From Letharia columbiana (taxonomy: Eukaryota > Ascomycota > Lecanoromycetes > Lecanorales > Parmeliaceae), in assembly GCF_014066305.1 (NCBI RefSeq), contig NW_023501068.1, positions 233,501-297,500 on the forward strand: 64,000 nucleotides of DNA, given 5' to 3'. The position numbers and the translations under genes were made by a program. Below, one piece after another: positions 26,801 to 39,180 of the stretch. Position 1 is the first letter of the stretch, and each line of letters starts with the position of its first letter. Under the pieces are notes generated by a model. The model ran no database searches. It was not told the DNA's origin and saw only the letters and a program-made list of their open reading frames with translations.

Positions 26801-28069
26801 TTATAAATAAATAAATAACTACTTCTTAGACGATATTAATTAATTATTATATACTCGTTAATAATAATTAATATTAGAGTATAATATAGATAATAATATA
26901 AATAAATAAATATTAAATAATAAATTATAAAGGGAAAATAGTAGAATATAATATTATAAACGCTAATAACTAGCGCGATAATTAACTATTTAACTTTAAT
27001 TCGATAGTTTATTAACTATTTAAATCGTCTATTCGACTTAAATATTTAATTATTTATATTAATCTTTTATTTAATCTAATATAATAAGATAAATAAAAGA
27101 AAATAAAATATTAATATAATAAGATTAAATTTCTTATTAATATTAGTAATCTTTTTATTAATAACGTTTATAATAATATAGATAAAATTCTTAATTAAGA
27201 AATATTATTAATCTCTAATTACTTTAATAAAAATAAAGTACTCGCTACTTCTATTATATATATTTCTCTTAAAATAATATAAAAGAATATTATCTTCAAG
27301 AAGAAATAAATCTTAAAAGCGATTTAGATTCTTAATAGATATATTAAAGAGTATTACGAAGTAGATATTACTAATAATTAAAACGCTTAAAAACTTTCTT
27401 AATTTAAAATTATTACTTCGTTAGTATTAAGTACTTAATATTATTTTTTATATTAAATATAAAATTAAAAATAAAGAGCTATTAGACGATATATTAATAA
27501 GTTATCTTTTCTCTAACTATATCTAAAAAAGTAATATTAATTTAAAAACTCTTTAGATAAATATTATAAAACTCGATAAAATAATAATAATATTAATATT
27601 AATAATAATAAATTCCTTATCTCTTAATAAGAAAAATAGAGCTACTTTAATAATATATACTTTAAAATTATTAAAATAATATAAGACTTAAACTACGAGT
27701 TTATTTTAATTAACGCTTATCTAGCTTAAATAATTTAAAAATAAATCTTATTTCTATAGTTTAATTATAGATATTCTTAATTACTTTAATTATCTTTAAA
27801 TATAATATTAATTTAATATTATAATTTATATTATTTAGAAGCTAGATTAAAGATTATATTAATAATTAAAAATTATAATTAAAAGAATTATAGATATTTA
27901 GTAAAAGTTAAATATTAAATCTATTATTACTATTAATTAACTTAAATATATTATTTATTTAATTTAAATATTAAATTAATAATAGTAATATCGAAATCGA
28001 ATAAGCGATATCTAAGCTATCTATATATTCGCGTTATCTATATTTTTAATATTATTATTTTTATTTCTA
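26801..28069. other. RIP-mutated segment between copies A and B
   Basis: AT-rich and without an open frame. An imperfect inverted repeat lies near 27,060-27,120 (text ttttatttaatctaatata and its complement). Element class unknown. Confidence 0.5.
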
Positions 28070-29813
28070 ATATTATTATATATTTAAGATTAAATTATCT
28101 CTCTTTATATATTTCGATTTAATATCTTATTATTTAAGCTATTTAAGTTATTTAATATTAAATAATAATTATAAATCTTTTTATTTTTCTATAATAGCTA
28201 TACTACTCTATTATCTATTTAAATATCTTATTATTTCTTTTAATCAATATCTAGATTTATAGAGCGAAAAGAATCTTATTAAGATTATATCTATATTTAT
28301 AAAATGTTTAATAAAAATTAGAAAGTAAGATTTGTTATTATTCTCGAAAGATCGTATTATTATATTATTACAATTTTTAAAAGAAATTACTAAGAAGTAT
28401 TAGAGAGTTTTATAATTTCGAATACTCTTATTTAAGTTATTACGAGTCTATTAATATTATCTAAGATTAATTAAATAAAGAAGAAAAATATATTAGATTA
28501 ATAATAAGACTAATAATAGAGAAATTTATAAAAATAATTAATTTTTTAATATATTTATATATATTCTTCTTAAGAGTATTAATTAGCTACTTTAAGGCAA
28601 TAAGTTTAGAAATATCTTATATTAGCTTATCTAGATAGTAGTTATAAATATTATATTCTAAATATTAAAGCTAATTATCTTTCTTATTATCTAGCTTTAT
28701 AAAGTTTAATTACTATTACTTTATCTTATAATAGTTTTTATTATTTTAATATTTAGAATTAATTAGCTTTAATTAATATTATTTAAAAAAATCAAAAATA
28801 TTTAAAATTATTATTACTATTTAAAGCTTATAAACTTTATTAAAATATAAATTATAGATAAGATTAGAGAATATTATAATCTTAGATTATAATCTTCTTA
28901 TATTATATAAATATACTTTACTTTAATTTAATTTTAGATAATTTAATTAATATTCTATAATATTTTTTTTAATTCTTATTTAATATATAGATAATCTTTT
29001 TTATCTTATATAATAAAAGTTTAATAAATAAAATATCATTATTAATAATTCTTATTTTCGCTATTTATTTAATTATTAGCTTATTTAGAATTATTTATAT
29101 TTTATTAATATTTCTCTTTAATTTCTTATTCGATAAGCTACGCGAGTAGACTTTTATATTCTCTATCCGCTTTTTAATCTTATAATATATTTTCTTTATT
29201 ATTATCGATATAATAAGATTTATTCTCTACTATAACTACTTTATTAAGAGAATTATTATTATTATATTTATAAAGAATTTAATTTATAATATAGCTAAGT
29301 ATTTATATACGAATAATAAATAATACTTATATTTCTTCGCTAGTCTATTATAATATACTTATCTCTTTTTATATAATTTTTATATACTTATAGAGTTATT
29401 AATTATAATTCTAGATTATTCTATCTTATAGATATTAATTAATATAAAAATTAAGACGATATTTAATTTTATATTATAAAACTCGTTAACGTAAATCTAG
29501 TTAATAACGAAGTTATATTTAAATTTCTCTTTATCTTTAATTATAGCTTTTATATAATTCTTATATAACTTAAAAATTATTAAAATTAAGAATCTCTCTT
29601 ATCTAAATTAAGCTTAACTATTAATTATATATTTAAATAATTTAATATTTATAGAAATTAAAAGCTTAACGCTAACTCTATAATATTAAATTAATTTATA
29701 TATATAAAATATATAAAGTTATATAATATCGCGATCGTTAAGATCTATAAATTTAATAATTTCTATAAATTAATTTACTAAAGTCTTTATTAGAATAATA
29801 ATAAAAAAGAATC
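28070..29813. mobile_element. ~4-kb family copy B, left part
   Basis: Left part of a second copy of the family at 22,510-26,440. It ends at the 5-bp target gaatc (29,809-29,813), directly against the left LTR of the inserted chromovirus, and continues at 36,974. Confidence 0.8.
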
Positions 29814-30070
29814 TGTAAGGTAATAAGATCTCTTTTAATGGAACTGCGTAGTAGCTATATAATTACGAGGTCTAGATACGTAGTTAATAGAATAGATGAA
29901 TTAGTTACTAGATAAACTAATAACTAAAGAAAGAAGAAGAGAAAAGAGAACTCGCAAGTATTTAAGACTTTATTAAGTATATTGAATACTTACTCTAGCT
30001 ACGTAGCTTATAGCCTAACAAGTAACGTAAGCGAGCCTATTAATTCGCTTTAAGTACTTTTATTCTTATA
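29814..30070 (-). repeat. 3' LTR of the nested chromovirus
   Basis: 257 bp. Begins tgtaagg and ends cttata (CA changed to TA). Differs from its partner at about 40 positions by hand count, all transitions and no indels. Confidence 0.92.
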
Positions 30071-31640
30071 ACTATATCCCCCCTTAGAAGATTCAGCCCC
30101 TAAATCTTATTATTATTACGCCTTATAATTGAATACATACGAATTTACCAGTATTATCTACGCTATTTATTACTAGCTTAAACGTAGTCTAAACTAACGT
30201 ATATTATAATGGCGCATTCGTACTATATACCCTAAGGTCTTCTTAAATATATTATTATATTTATATGCTAAATCGCGATAGCATCGCTATATATATTGTT
30301 ATTTTAGTTAATAAAATATAGGCGTAGTACTATTCTATTGCGGTGTGCTATTATCGCCATTATTATACGCTATTATTATATTATTACTTTATAATCGTAG
30401 TAATCCTATTATAATAATCGTTGAAAGTCGCGCTAGTAAATATAAAAGACTTACTTCTAGTCTAACTTTTATTCTTCTTAACAATAATATTAACGTTAAC
30501 GCTATTATAAGTAAGTATCTAATCCTTCTTTATATCTGCTACTTTACCTTTATTCGTTCTTATTATAATATCGCGATAGCGAGCTACGCATTATCGTAAT
30601 AGTATAGTATATATATCGATTAAGATAATAGTTAAATAAGATTATAGTTACTTAGATTAACTTCATATATAATAAGCACCTTAAAGAATACTTTGCGATG
30701 CTTTATGAATAGTATAAGAAGTATATTAATATATCGATAGTGGCATCAAACCTTCGCTCTTATAGCTCTACGGGTTATCAAGTACTCGTAGCTATTATAG
30801 TTCCTACGCCTCGCGCTATTACTAATAGACATATATATCCATTTTAAAGAAGTGCTTAGCTAAGAAAATCGTTAACCCCCTCGTCGTTACTCCCGTCGCT
30901 ACTCCCGTCGCTACTCCCATCGCTGCTCCCGTCGTTTATACTCCGAATATCGACTATAAGTAAAAGAGATATCAAACAATTAAAAGGTTGCGCTAACGTA
31001 TACTAGTCCCCTTTTGCTATCGTTATATGCGTACTCTCGCATATAACCCTCGTGCGGTTTACACCGCGCTTTCTACTGGCTCGCGTTAGCGTAAATATAG
31101 GCGATACTTTTACGGGGGTTATGTGTGCGTAATAGACTCGATTCCTATTTATTAGAGTAATGTCTTTTAGACGACTCGCATTAGCGAGGATATTTGTATT
31201 ATTCTTCGCCGCTGAACTGGTATAAATCTTATTGATATATACTAGAATACGTAGCTAACATATGTAATAGCTCGTCGCGTCGAGGAACTTCGGCGTAATA
31301 TCGCCGTCTTCGCCCCTTCTCTAGCTACTTCTCTTACTACCCCTCATATTAAGTCTTTCTATTATCTAATAGATCTTTTAAGTAAGTAGTTACTTTTTAG
31401 TATAAGATAATAGATAGACTAATACTAAGTAGTGGTGGTCTTATATATAACTCTAATAGCTATTTTTCTTGCTATATATGGCGCCTCGACGCTTTAAAAT
31501 CGGTTTATAAGTATTTTAGCTATTTTCGCTAGGCCTTTTAACTATAACTCATTCGCTCTTCGAGGCTTTTATACTACTACTATTTTCGCGGTCTTTCTTA
31601 CTTCTTAATCCCTCTTAACGATTATATCTTTAACTTTATC
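30071..31640 (-). other. 3' region of the nested chromovirus
   Basis: Lies between the chromodomain and the LTR. It contains five copies of a 12-bp repeat of the type tactcccgtcgc at about 30,878-30,935, which on the minus strand gives Ser-Ser-Asp-Gly repeats in one frame. A plus-strand frame at 30,345-30,599 is hydrophobic and has no recognised family. This may be an extra element-encoded reading frame or captured sequence. Confidence 0.5.
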
Positions 31641-31644
31641 TTAG

Positions 31645-32839
31645 ATACTAGTTTATATAACTTCTTTACTTACTCGAAGTTCTTAATTACACTTTTAGTA
31701 TTTTCGAGATACTCTATTAGTTCTTACGAAGCTTTATAAGATAAAGAGTCTTTTCAATTAATAAGATACTTAGTCTTACCCTTACGAACTCTTTTATCTA
31801 GCACCTTATTAACCTCCTACTCTTCTTCTTTATCAATTAAGACTACTTACAACTTCGAATTATTATTACGCGAGTGCTATAGCTCTAGTAGCGATATATG
31901 AAATATAGAATAGATTCTTTTATATCTAGTAGGGAGGTCTAGCTTATAAGCCTATATATCTATTTTCTCTAGCACTTTAAAAGACCTAAGCTATCTATGA
32001 TTAAGTTTCTTCTTTAATTATAAAATGCGTATGTTCAAGCTTCGCAATAGTACTTTATCTTCTTTCTTGAAGATTATAGTCCTATAATTACTATTATAGT
32101 ACTTTGCTTACTACTTTAACGCTCGCTTCTATAATCCTTTTAGATACGATCTTATCTCTTATAATTATTCTACTTACTCTATAGTAAGCGGTGCTTCCCT
32201 TCTTAAGATTCTACTCTTAAAAGCATTTTCTAAGTCTACTATATATTCTATTAGCAAATCTTATAAGATTTTATTAATACTTACGTATACGCTATTATTA
32301 TATGCGAATATAGCTATTAATAAGATTTTAGGCCAGTTATTCTATTTATAGTTATAGTACACCCGTAGATAGTATTTCAGTATTTGATTTTACCTCTTAG
32401 TCTAATTATCGATTTAAGAATAAAACGTAATACTTAATCTATACTTCGCACTTAGATATTAATATAGTATTATCTAAAACTTACTTATAAATAGGGAGCC
32501 TCGATTCGAAATTAAGTTACATATTATACCGCGTAGTAATATAAACTCTCGCTATAAGATATTAGTAAGACTATTAGCCTTTAGATTCTTAGTAGTCGCT
32601 ATATACGTTATATGCTTAATTAGCTTATCTACTAAGATCAAGATAGTATCGCAAGTCTTATTAGTATACGAATCCCTTATAGATAATAGATCCGTGATGA
32701 AATTTAGTGTTACAATATAAAATGGATTTACGCCATTTAAGGAGATCGACGTCAGCTCGCTATACGGCTTATAATAATAAACTCGCACTCTTTGATAATC
32801 GGGGCAAGTGCGAATATACTCTACTATATCGCTTATCAT
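31645..32839 (-). pseudogene. chromovirus integrase with C-terminal chromodomain, broken
   Basis: The region at 32,552-32,839 is stop-free for 95 residues and shows the integrase pattern: a CPDYQRV motif (the second half of the zinc-binding HHCC domain), then YKPYSELTSI, then NFITDLLSIRDSY with the first catalytic Asp of the DDE core, then TILILVDKLIKH. The C-terminal part at about 31,930-32,010 retains SFKVLEKI. It is followed at about 31,645-31,830 by a chromodomain pattern with VNKVLDKRVRKGKTKYLIN and a later IEYLENTKS. Chromodomains of this group are known to bind methylated histone H3 and direct integration to heterochromatin. Stops between the blocks make it non-functional. Confidence 0.85.
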
Positions 32840-34199
32840 ATCTGTCTAGTAGTACTTAAATCTAATGCTCTTCTTAATACGCTTATGGGCGAAGTGCCTC
32901 GCATTAAGATTATTATAATTTATGTGAAGGATCTCTTTCTTTATAGTAGAATCGTTAGGAATATAGACTGCGAGGTTATAACGTAGTAGTTTATCCTTAT
33001 TAACTCCCTATTTCAAAAGCTCATTCTATTTAATAGCGTATTTTTAACGCTACTTTTTATTCGTAACGAAAGCGTTCTTACGTTATAATTTGAGTAGCTA
33101 TACTACTATCGATTCTCGCAGCTTTAAATAAAACCTCTTTAACTTCAAAATCTAATAAATTAGAAGTTAAGACGATATCGTAATATCTAGAATACGTATT
33201 CGTCTATTAAATACTCTCTTATTTAAGTTAGTAACTTAAGTATCTACGACGATAATACCGTTTAGTTGCTTTATTAACGCTATAAATTTAATTATAGTAG
33301 ATACGCTATTACGTTTTTATAGATTAGATTAATATTTCTAATTGCGAAGCTTATTTCGTAAGATAGAGAGGAAATCATTATTATTATCCTCGCTATTATT
33401 CGATTTAATAATATTAAATCTTCTTAATAATATATTCGTAGAATTAAATTTTCTCTTGCGATATTTAATAGTAAAGTTAAATATAGCTAATTTCTCAGCC
33501 CAGCGAATCTACTTCGTATTAAGCTCTTTTGTCGTTATAAAATAACGCAAGTTGTTATAATCTGAGATTATACGAATAGAATACTTACTATCTTATAAGT
33601 AATATCTTTAATTTTTAAAGCCTAGCATAATCGCATAGAGCTTTTTATTATAGATATCTTAGCGAGACTTAACGCCTTTAAATTTATAGCTGGAAAAAGT
33701 AATAGAGTGCTATTACCCGTTCTTACTTAGTTAACTAAGTATATTATCTACATCTACGTTAAAAGTATTAATCTTTATAATAAGTGATACTTTCTAATTA
33801 TAGTATTTTAGTATAGATACGATAATAAATACTCGCTTAAGTATCTTAAAAGCCTCGCGGGTTTTTTTATTAAATACGAAGAGTAGTCTAGTCTCGCCTT
33901 TCTTTGCTTCTCGAGTTAGATTTATTAAAGACGCAGCTATCTACGAAAAGCCTTATACGAATCGCCGATAGAAGCCTATAAATTCTAGAAAGACTAAGAT
34001 ATCTTTAGTAGACTCTGGTTCTAACTACTCAGTGATAGCCTTAATACGCGATGGCTCTATTTGAATGCCGCGCTAATTTATTAAGAACCCTAGAAAGATA
34101 ATCTTATTACGATTAAAAGCATATTTCGATAACTTCGTATAGAGTCGATGCTTTAATAGTGCGCGTAGTACTTTACGTATATACTCTTAATATAACTCT

Positions 34200-34570
34200 T
34201 TCGTTTCGGAATAGATTAATATATCATCTAAATATATTACGTAGAAGATATCGATATATAATTTAAATACTTTATTTATATAAGCTTAAAAGGTTGCGAG
34301 GGCATTTACGAGGCTAAAAGGTATTACTTAATATTCGAACTGGTCGTAGCGAGTTTGAAAGGCGATTTTCCACTCGTCTTCCTTTCGCACTCGTATTCTA
34401 TAATACGTATTACGAATATTAACCTTAGTAAAGTACTTCGTATATGTGAATCTTTTTAAGATCTCTGAGAGTAGTAATAACGAATAATTATTCTTAATAA
34501 TTATCTCGTTAAGCTCTCGATAGTTAATACACAGTCGTAGCGAGTCGTTTAATTTCTTAATAAATAGCAC
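34200..34570 (-). pseudogene. chromovirus reverse transcriptase fragment
   Basis: The minus-strand frame begins MLFIKKLNDSLRLCINYREL and continues through YFTKVNIRNTYYRIRVRKED to FQTRYDQFEY, the classic Ty3/gypsy reverse-transcriptase blocks. The text IFYVIYLDDILIYSET is readable from about 34,255 to 34,208, with the catalytic YLDD at 34,223-34,234 intact. The fragment ends upstream and downstream at stop codons created by CAA/CAG or TGG changes. RNase H sequence should follow at about 34,100-33,300 but is too broken to delimit. Confidence 0.9.
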
Positions 34571-35476
34571 TAGCGAGCTAATCTAACTAATTAAGAGTTG
34601 AATTCATTTTCTCTCAAGCGTAGTATTTAGATAATTCCTAATCGCTGCGAGTTCGTTATACGATATATTATAAATCGAATCGCTTCTAAGTAACTTTCTA
34701 GGTTATAAATCGATAGGGTATTCGATTTAGTTGTACGTGTTAAGACTATTAGATAGCTCTTCTAAAAAGACTTCTAATAGATTCTTAAGTTATTTAAATA
34801 TATTAGAGTCGTCTAGCTGCGTAGCATCACACCGTATAGCTTTATCGCAGTTATCTTTACTACTTTCAGATAGAATCTAATATAAGAGTGCGATAAACGC
34901 TTGTCCTAGGCTATGCGTAATTACTACATTAGCCAATAACGCAAACTACTCTATATCCACTATTGCGATATCTACTTACTTCTTATCGCTCATAGAAAAA
35001 TCGCGATAAATCTAAAACTACTCGCGTTAATAAATGTCTGAATCGATATTATAGATTTAAGGGAAATTAAGAATAAGATCGTATTCTCATATGTCTATAG
35101 CATACGCCTTCAAGGTTTACTCTTACTTTTTTCCTCGACTATCCGCGAGGCTAAAGATTAGATTATGCTTTCTATACGAGGGTATTTAATAATCGTCGAT
35201 AATACATACCATTATTAGCGCGTATTCAGATTTAGAAATCTACGTCTCTTTAATAAAAGATTGCGATATAAAGATTTTCTCGCTATCGATATCTACTAGA
35301 GTAGTTATCTTACGCTTTTCATTTAATATAATAATTTCGCCTCTTAATAATAGAGAGTAAGGTTGCCGCTTAATTAGTGGCGTATCTAATACTATAACGA
35401 CAAGCATTAGACTTTATCTTTTCCCTTACCCGATTTATAATTACATGCTTTATTACCCGTAACGTAGTTTAAATAT

Positions 35477-36200
35477 TTAGGCGAATTCTTATAATGCCCC
35501 AGCTACTCGCAATTATAGCATCGTATCTCAATAAGGGATATCTTTAGCTTAATACGAGAGTTGCCACCTTCGGATTTAATCCGCTTAGGCTTTCAACCTT
35601 ACAATGCCGACGAGAACGAACTCTTCTTTTAATCTTATTAGCTCTTCGCATACTATCCCTTAGACTTAGTATACTATTAACTACTACTCCCTTAATTACT
35701 TATCTTATTATTAAAGCGAGTCTTATCTAGAGTAGGAAGCTCTTTCATTTTTCGTAGCCTTTACTCTATATCTTAATACTATTATAGTATAGTAGTATAG
35801 GTAATAGGTTAAGTAACCTCCTTTATGGCTTTTAGAGGAATTTTCTCTACTACTCTATCTTATAGGCCTTCTATGCGTTCCTAGTTAATCATATAGCGTT
35901 CTCGCTATAATTAGAGTATAATGAAATAGTTATTAAAGCTGATTATCGATTACATATCTCTTATAATTACTTTAGCTAACTGGCGTCTTACATTATAAGA
36001 CTTAATAGCTAAATTGCGAACTTAGTTTAAGCACCACCCCTTATATTCCTTTTAGATAAGTTCCCCAATATTATATAGTATCGCATTTCTAGTATTCCTT
36101 CAGATCTACTTCTTAGCATCCATCAAGAGAGCTAAAGCCTAACGAGTCTTTTCTTCGTCCGTATAAAAATCGATGCGAGGCGCCGAGGCGATGAAATTGT
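35477..36200 (-). pseudogene. chromovirus gag remnant with zinc knuckle
   Basis: At 35,520-35,477 the minus strand reads CYNCE-stop-LGHYKNSP, a CCHC zinc knuckle with an internal stop and the last Cys replaced by Ser. Upstream (about 35,900-36,200) one frame gives a broken gag-like segment including VVLKLSSQFSY, interrupted by stops. In the family gag packages RNA and the knuckle binds nucleic acid. Boundaries are approximate. Confidence 0.65.
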
Positions 36201-36716
36201 TATAGTCTTGAAGAAATATAACTGTCGAGTTATAGTTGTTGAGATACTACGTATCAGGTATTTTAATAACACTTATCTTCTTACGGCTTAAATTACGATA
36301 GTAATTATCGCTATACTTACGGTAATATTCTCGTATATTCTATATTTCGATTAGCTTAAGTTTTTCGATAACTAGCTACTTCTTAGTATTAAGCTCTAAG
36401 AGTCGATAGCGTTAAACTTAAGTTAAGCCTATAAAGCGAAGGTCTTCGCTTATAGATAAAGGATTATTAGATACGACGCTTCGGCGATTATTATTTCCGC
36501 CGATAGTATAATCAGAATTCCCACAGATGTTAGAATTAATATCATGGTCGCTTAATTACGTAGCAGGCGTATTCTAATAAGAGTCGCTTACTAAGTTAAA
36601 AACGTCGTCAGTTGATCGTAATAAGACGTTTCTACTTCGCAAGTCAATAGAATTAACTCGCGAGTTACTTGTTATAGCTAAACTAGACAACTCCGTACAA
36701 ACGAAGTTATTAGAAT

Positions 36717-36973
36717 TATAAGGTAGTAAGGCCTCTTTTAATAGAACTGCGTAGTAACTATGTAATCACGAGGTCTAGATGCGTAGTTAATAGAATAGAT
36801 AAATTAGTTGCTAAATGAATTAATAACTAAAAAAAGAAGAAGAGGAAAGGAGATTTACAAGTATTTAAGACTTTATCAAGTATATTGGATACTCGCTCTA
36901 GCTACGTAGCTTGCAGCTTGGCAAGCGACGCAAGCGAGCCTATCAGTTCGCTCCGAGTACTTTCACCCTTATA
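36717..36973 (-). repeat. 5' LTR of the nested chromovirus
   Basis: 257 bp, flanked on the right by target duplication gaatc at 36,974-36,978. Its inner neighbour on the minus strand begins attctaataac, the presumed primer-binding site; the second chromovirus has the similar text attctaatctc in the same place. Confidence 0.92.
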
Positions 36974-39180
36974 GAATCTTATTTTAAATGTTATTTAAAC
37001 TATATAATTCGCTTTATCTTTATATAAGTAAGTAATATTAAATATCTTAATCGAAGAATATTAAAACTATTAATTCTTTTAAATAAACTTTAATATAAGA
37101 TATTTATCTATAAAGAAAGACTTTTTAAAGACTTCGATAATAATAATATTCTAATATTTTTCGAGAATATTAAATTATAAAGTAAGTTATTATTTAAATA
37201 TTTAACTTATTAATAGTATTAGAATTTAAAAAATATTTATATTAGCGAATTAAATAAAAGAATTAAATATATTTATTTTATTAAAGTCGAGCTTATCTAT
37301 ATTAATAGCTTCTTTATAGATATTTACTTAAAAATATCGCTATATTAAATTATAGAATTAATAAATCTTTAAAATAATAAAAATTAATATTTTTCGCGAA
37401 TCTAAGATATAATCTAAGTCTCTAAATATTTAAATATTATTAATACTTATATTATTATAATTAAACTATAAGACTTATTTTATAATTTACTAAATTATAT
37501 TAAATTATTAAAATCTCTTTTTCTTATTAAGTTTTATTTTTCTATTATATTAATTAATATAAAAAATAGATAATTAATAATACTCGAATATATACTCTAA
37601 TATTAGATCTCTATCGTCGGCCTTTATATTATTTTATATTTTTTTTTAATTTATAATTTTATTAATCTTAATATCGTAAGAGTTAGTTAATTAAAAAATA
37701 TAATTTTATTTAATTAAAAGCTTTATTAATATAATATCTTCTATTATTAAATACTTTTTCTCTTATAATAAAAGCGCGTTATTATTCTTATAAATTTTAA
37801 GTATAATAATATTATCTATTAAATTATTAATAAACTTCTTTTATAAAGAATAGTAACGAATTTATAATTAAAAGTTATCTTTATTTAAACTAATATTAAT
37901 AAGTTAAGAATTTATTTTATTTTCTTTATAGATATTAAGTAAATTAAATAATAAGATTAAAGATAAAGTAATAGTAGAATAAAGAGAAAGCGAAGTTTTA
38001 ATAGATTTAAATTAAGATAAGATATTAATAAATTTAAGAGAGATTAAGAATTTTAAGATTTATTTTCGCTTAATAGAAGAAAAAGCTAGACGCTTAAATA
38101 TTTTAAAAGATTATTAAAATTAAGAATATAAGCGTATTAATAAGTCTTATAAAGTTTTAAAGATATTAATTTTAATATCTAATATCTCGATTAAAGCTAA
38201 AATTAATATTAATATTTATTATTAATATAAAAAAGTAAGATTAATAAATCTTTAATTACGCGCTATAAGAATATTCGCTATTTAAATATATATACTTACT
38301 TCTAATACTTATACGCCTCTTATAAATTATTATTATTATTTATAATTAAGCTTATATTATTTACTTTATAAATTAAATAAAATAATATTATAAATTTTTT
38401 ATTAATATCGCTTTAAAATCGTTTTAATTAAAAATAGATAATAAGAGCTTTAAGGCTAAGTTACTTCTAAAATTAAGAGATTATTATTAAATTATTTATT
38501 AACTTCTAAATAAAGATAAGCTTATACTTATTTAGATTATTAATAATAATAAATTAGAGAAAATTAATATTAGAGAGATTTTCGATTAATAGTTTATTAA
38601 ATTAATAAAAATTTATTAATCTCTTAATTATTAAGAGCTTCTAAGTCTTCATATATTCGTCTTTCTATATTTTTATCGATTCCCTCTTAAATAATTACTT
38701 CTCTTACTTCGTAGATATCTTATTAATTAATAAAATTAATTTATATAAAAATTTAAAAAGAAAGCTAAGATCTTATATAATTATATAATTAAAAATAAAT
38801 AATAATTAAATAATCTCGCTTATAATAATATTAATTCTTCTCTTATATAGTTTTATAGACTTTTTTTAAAGACCTTTATATCTTAATTAATATAAGAACT
38901 TCTCTTTTATCGCTTTAAATATAGACTCTAAAAATCGAAGTTCTTTATAAATATTATCTCGATTTATAATAACGTCTAATTTAGCGATATCGATTTTAAG
39001 ATAAAAATTAATTTCGATAAGCGCTACTATTATAAATATATTATTTAAAAAAAATATAAATATTAATATAATAATATATATAATATAATAATAAGAAAAC
39101 GCGTATTAGATTAAGTAAGATATAAGATAAAAGGAATTTAAATAAAATTATAAAATTTAAATTAAATATCTAGCGTTATT
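36974..39180. mobile_element. ~4-kb family copy B, right part
   Basis: Continuation of 28,070-29,813 after the inserted chromovirus. The first bases (gaatcttattttaaatgtta) align with copy A at 24,252. It ends near 39,180 with the text aattaaatatctagcg. Confidence 0.8.

Larger units (their letters stand above)
29814..36973 (-). mobile_element. Ty3/gypsy chromovirus, nested, 7,160 bp
   Basis: A complete LTR retrotransposon in minus orientation. Both LTRs are 257 bp, flanked by the identical 5-bp duplication gaatc (29,809-29,813 and 36,974-36,978). The minus-strand order is gag (about 36,200-35,900), a zinc knuckle (35,520-35,477), reverse transcriptase (34,570-34,200), integrase (32,839-31,900) and a chromodomain (about 31,830-31,645). 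A polypurine tract, seen as cccccctt at 30,077-30,084 on the plus strand, abuts the 3' LTR and supports the orientation. All long frames are broken by TAA/TAG stops, so the element is dead. Its RIP load is lower than that of its surroundings. About 1.5 kb between the chromodomain and the polypurine tract is not explained by the usual domains. Confidence 0.93.

Noticed and set aside
30345..30599. Plus-strand hydrophobic frame of 84 codons inside the chromovirus
   Set aside because: Antisense to the element, AT-biased composition makes hydrophobic codons likely, and no family is recognisable.
32792..32986. Plus-strand frame opposite the integrase
   Set aside because: It overlaps the clearly identified integrase on the other strand and has no motif of its own.
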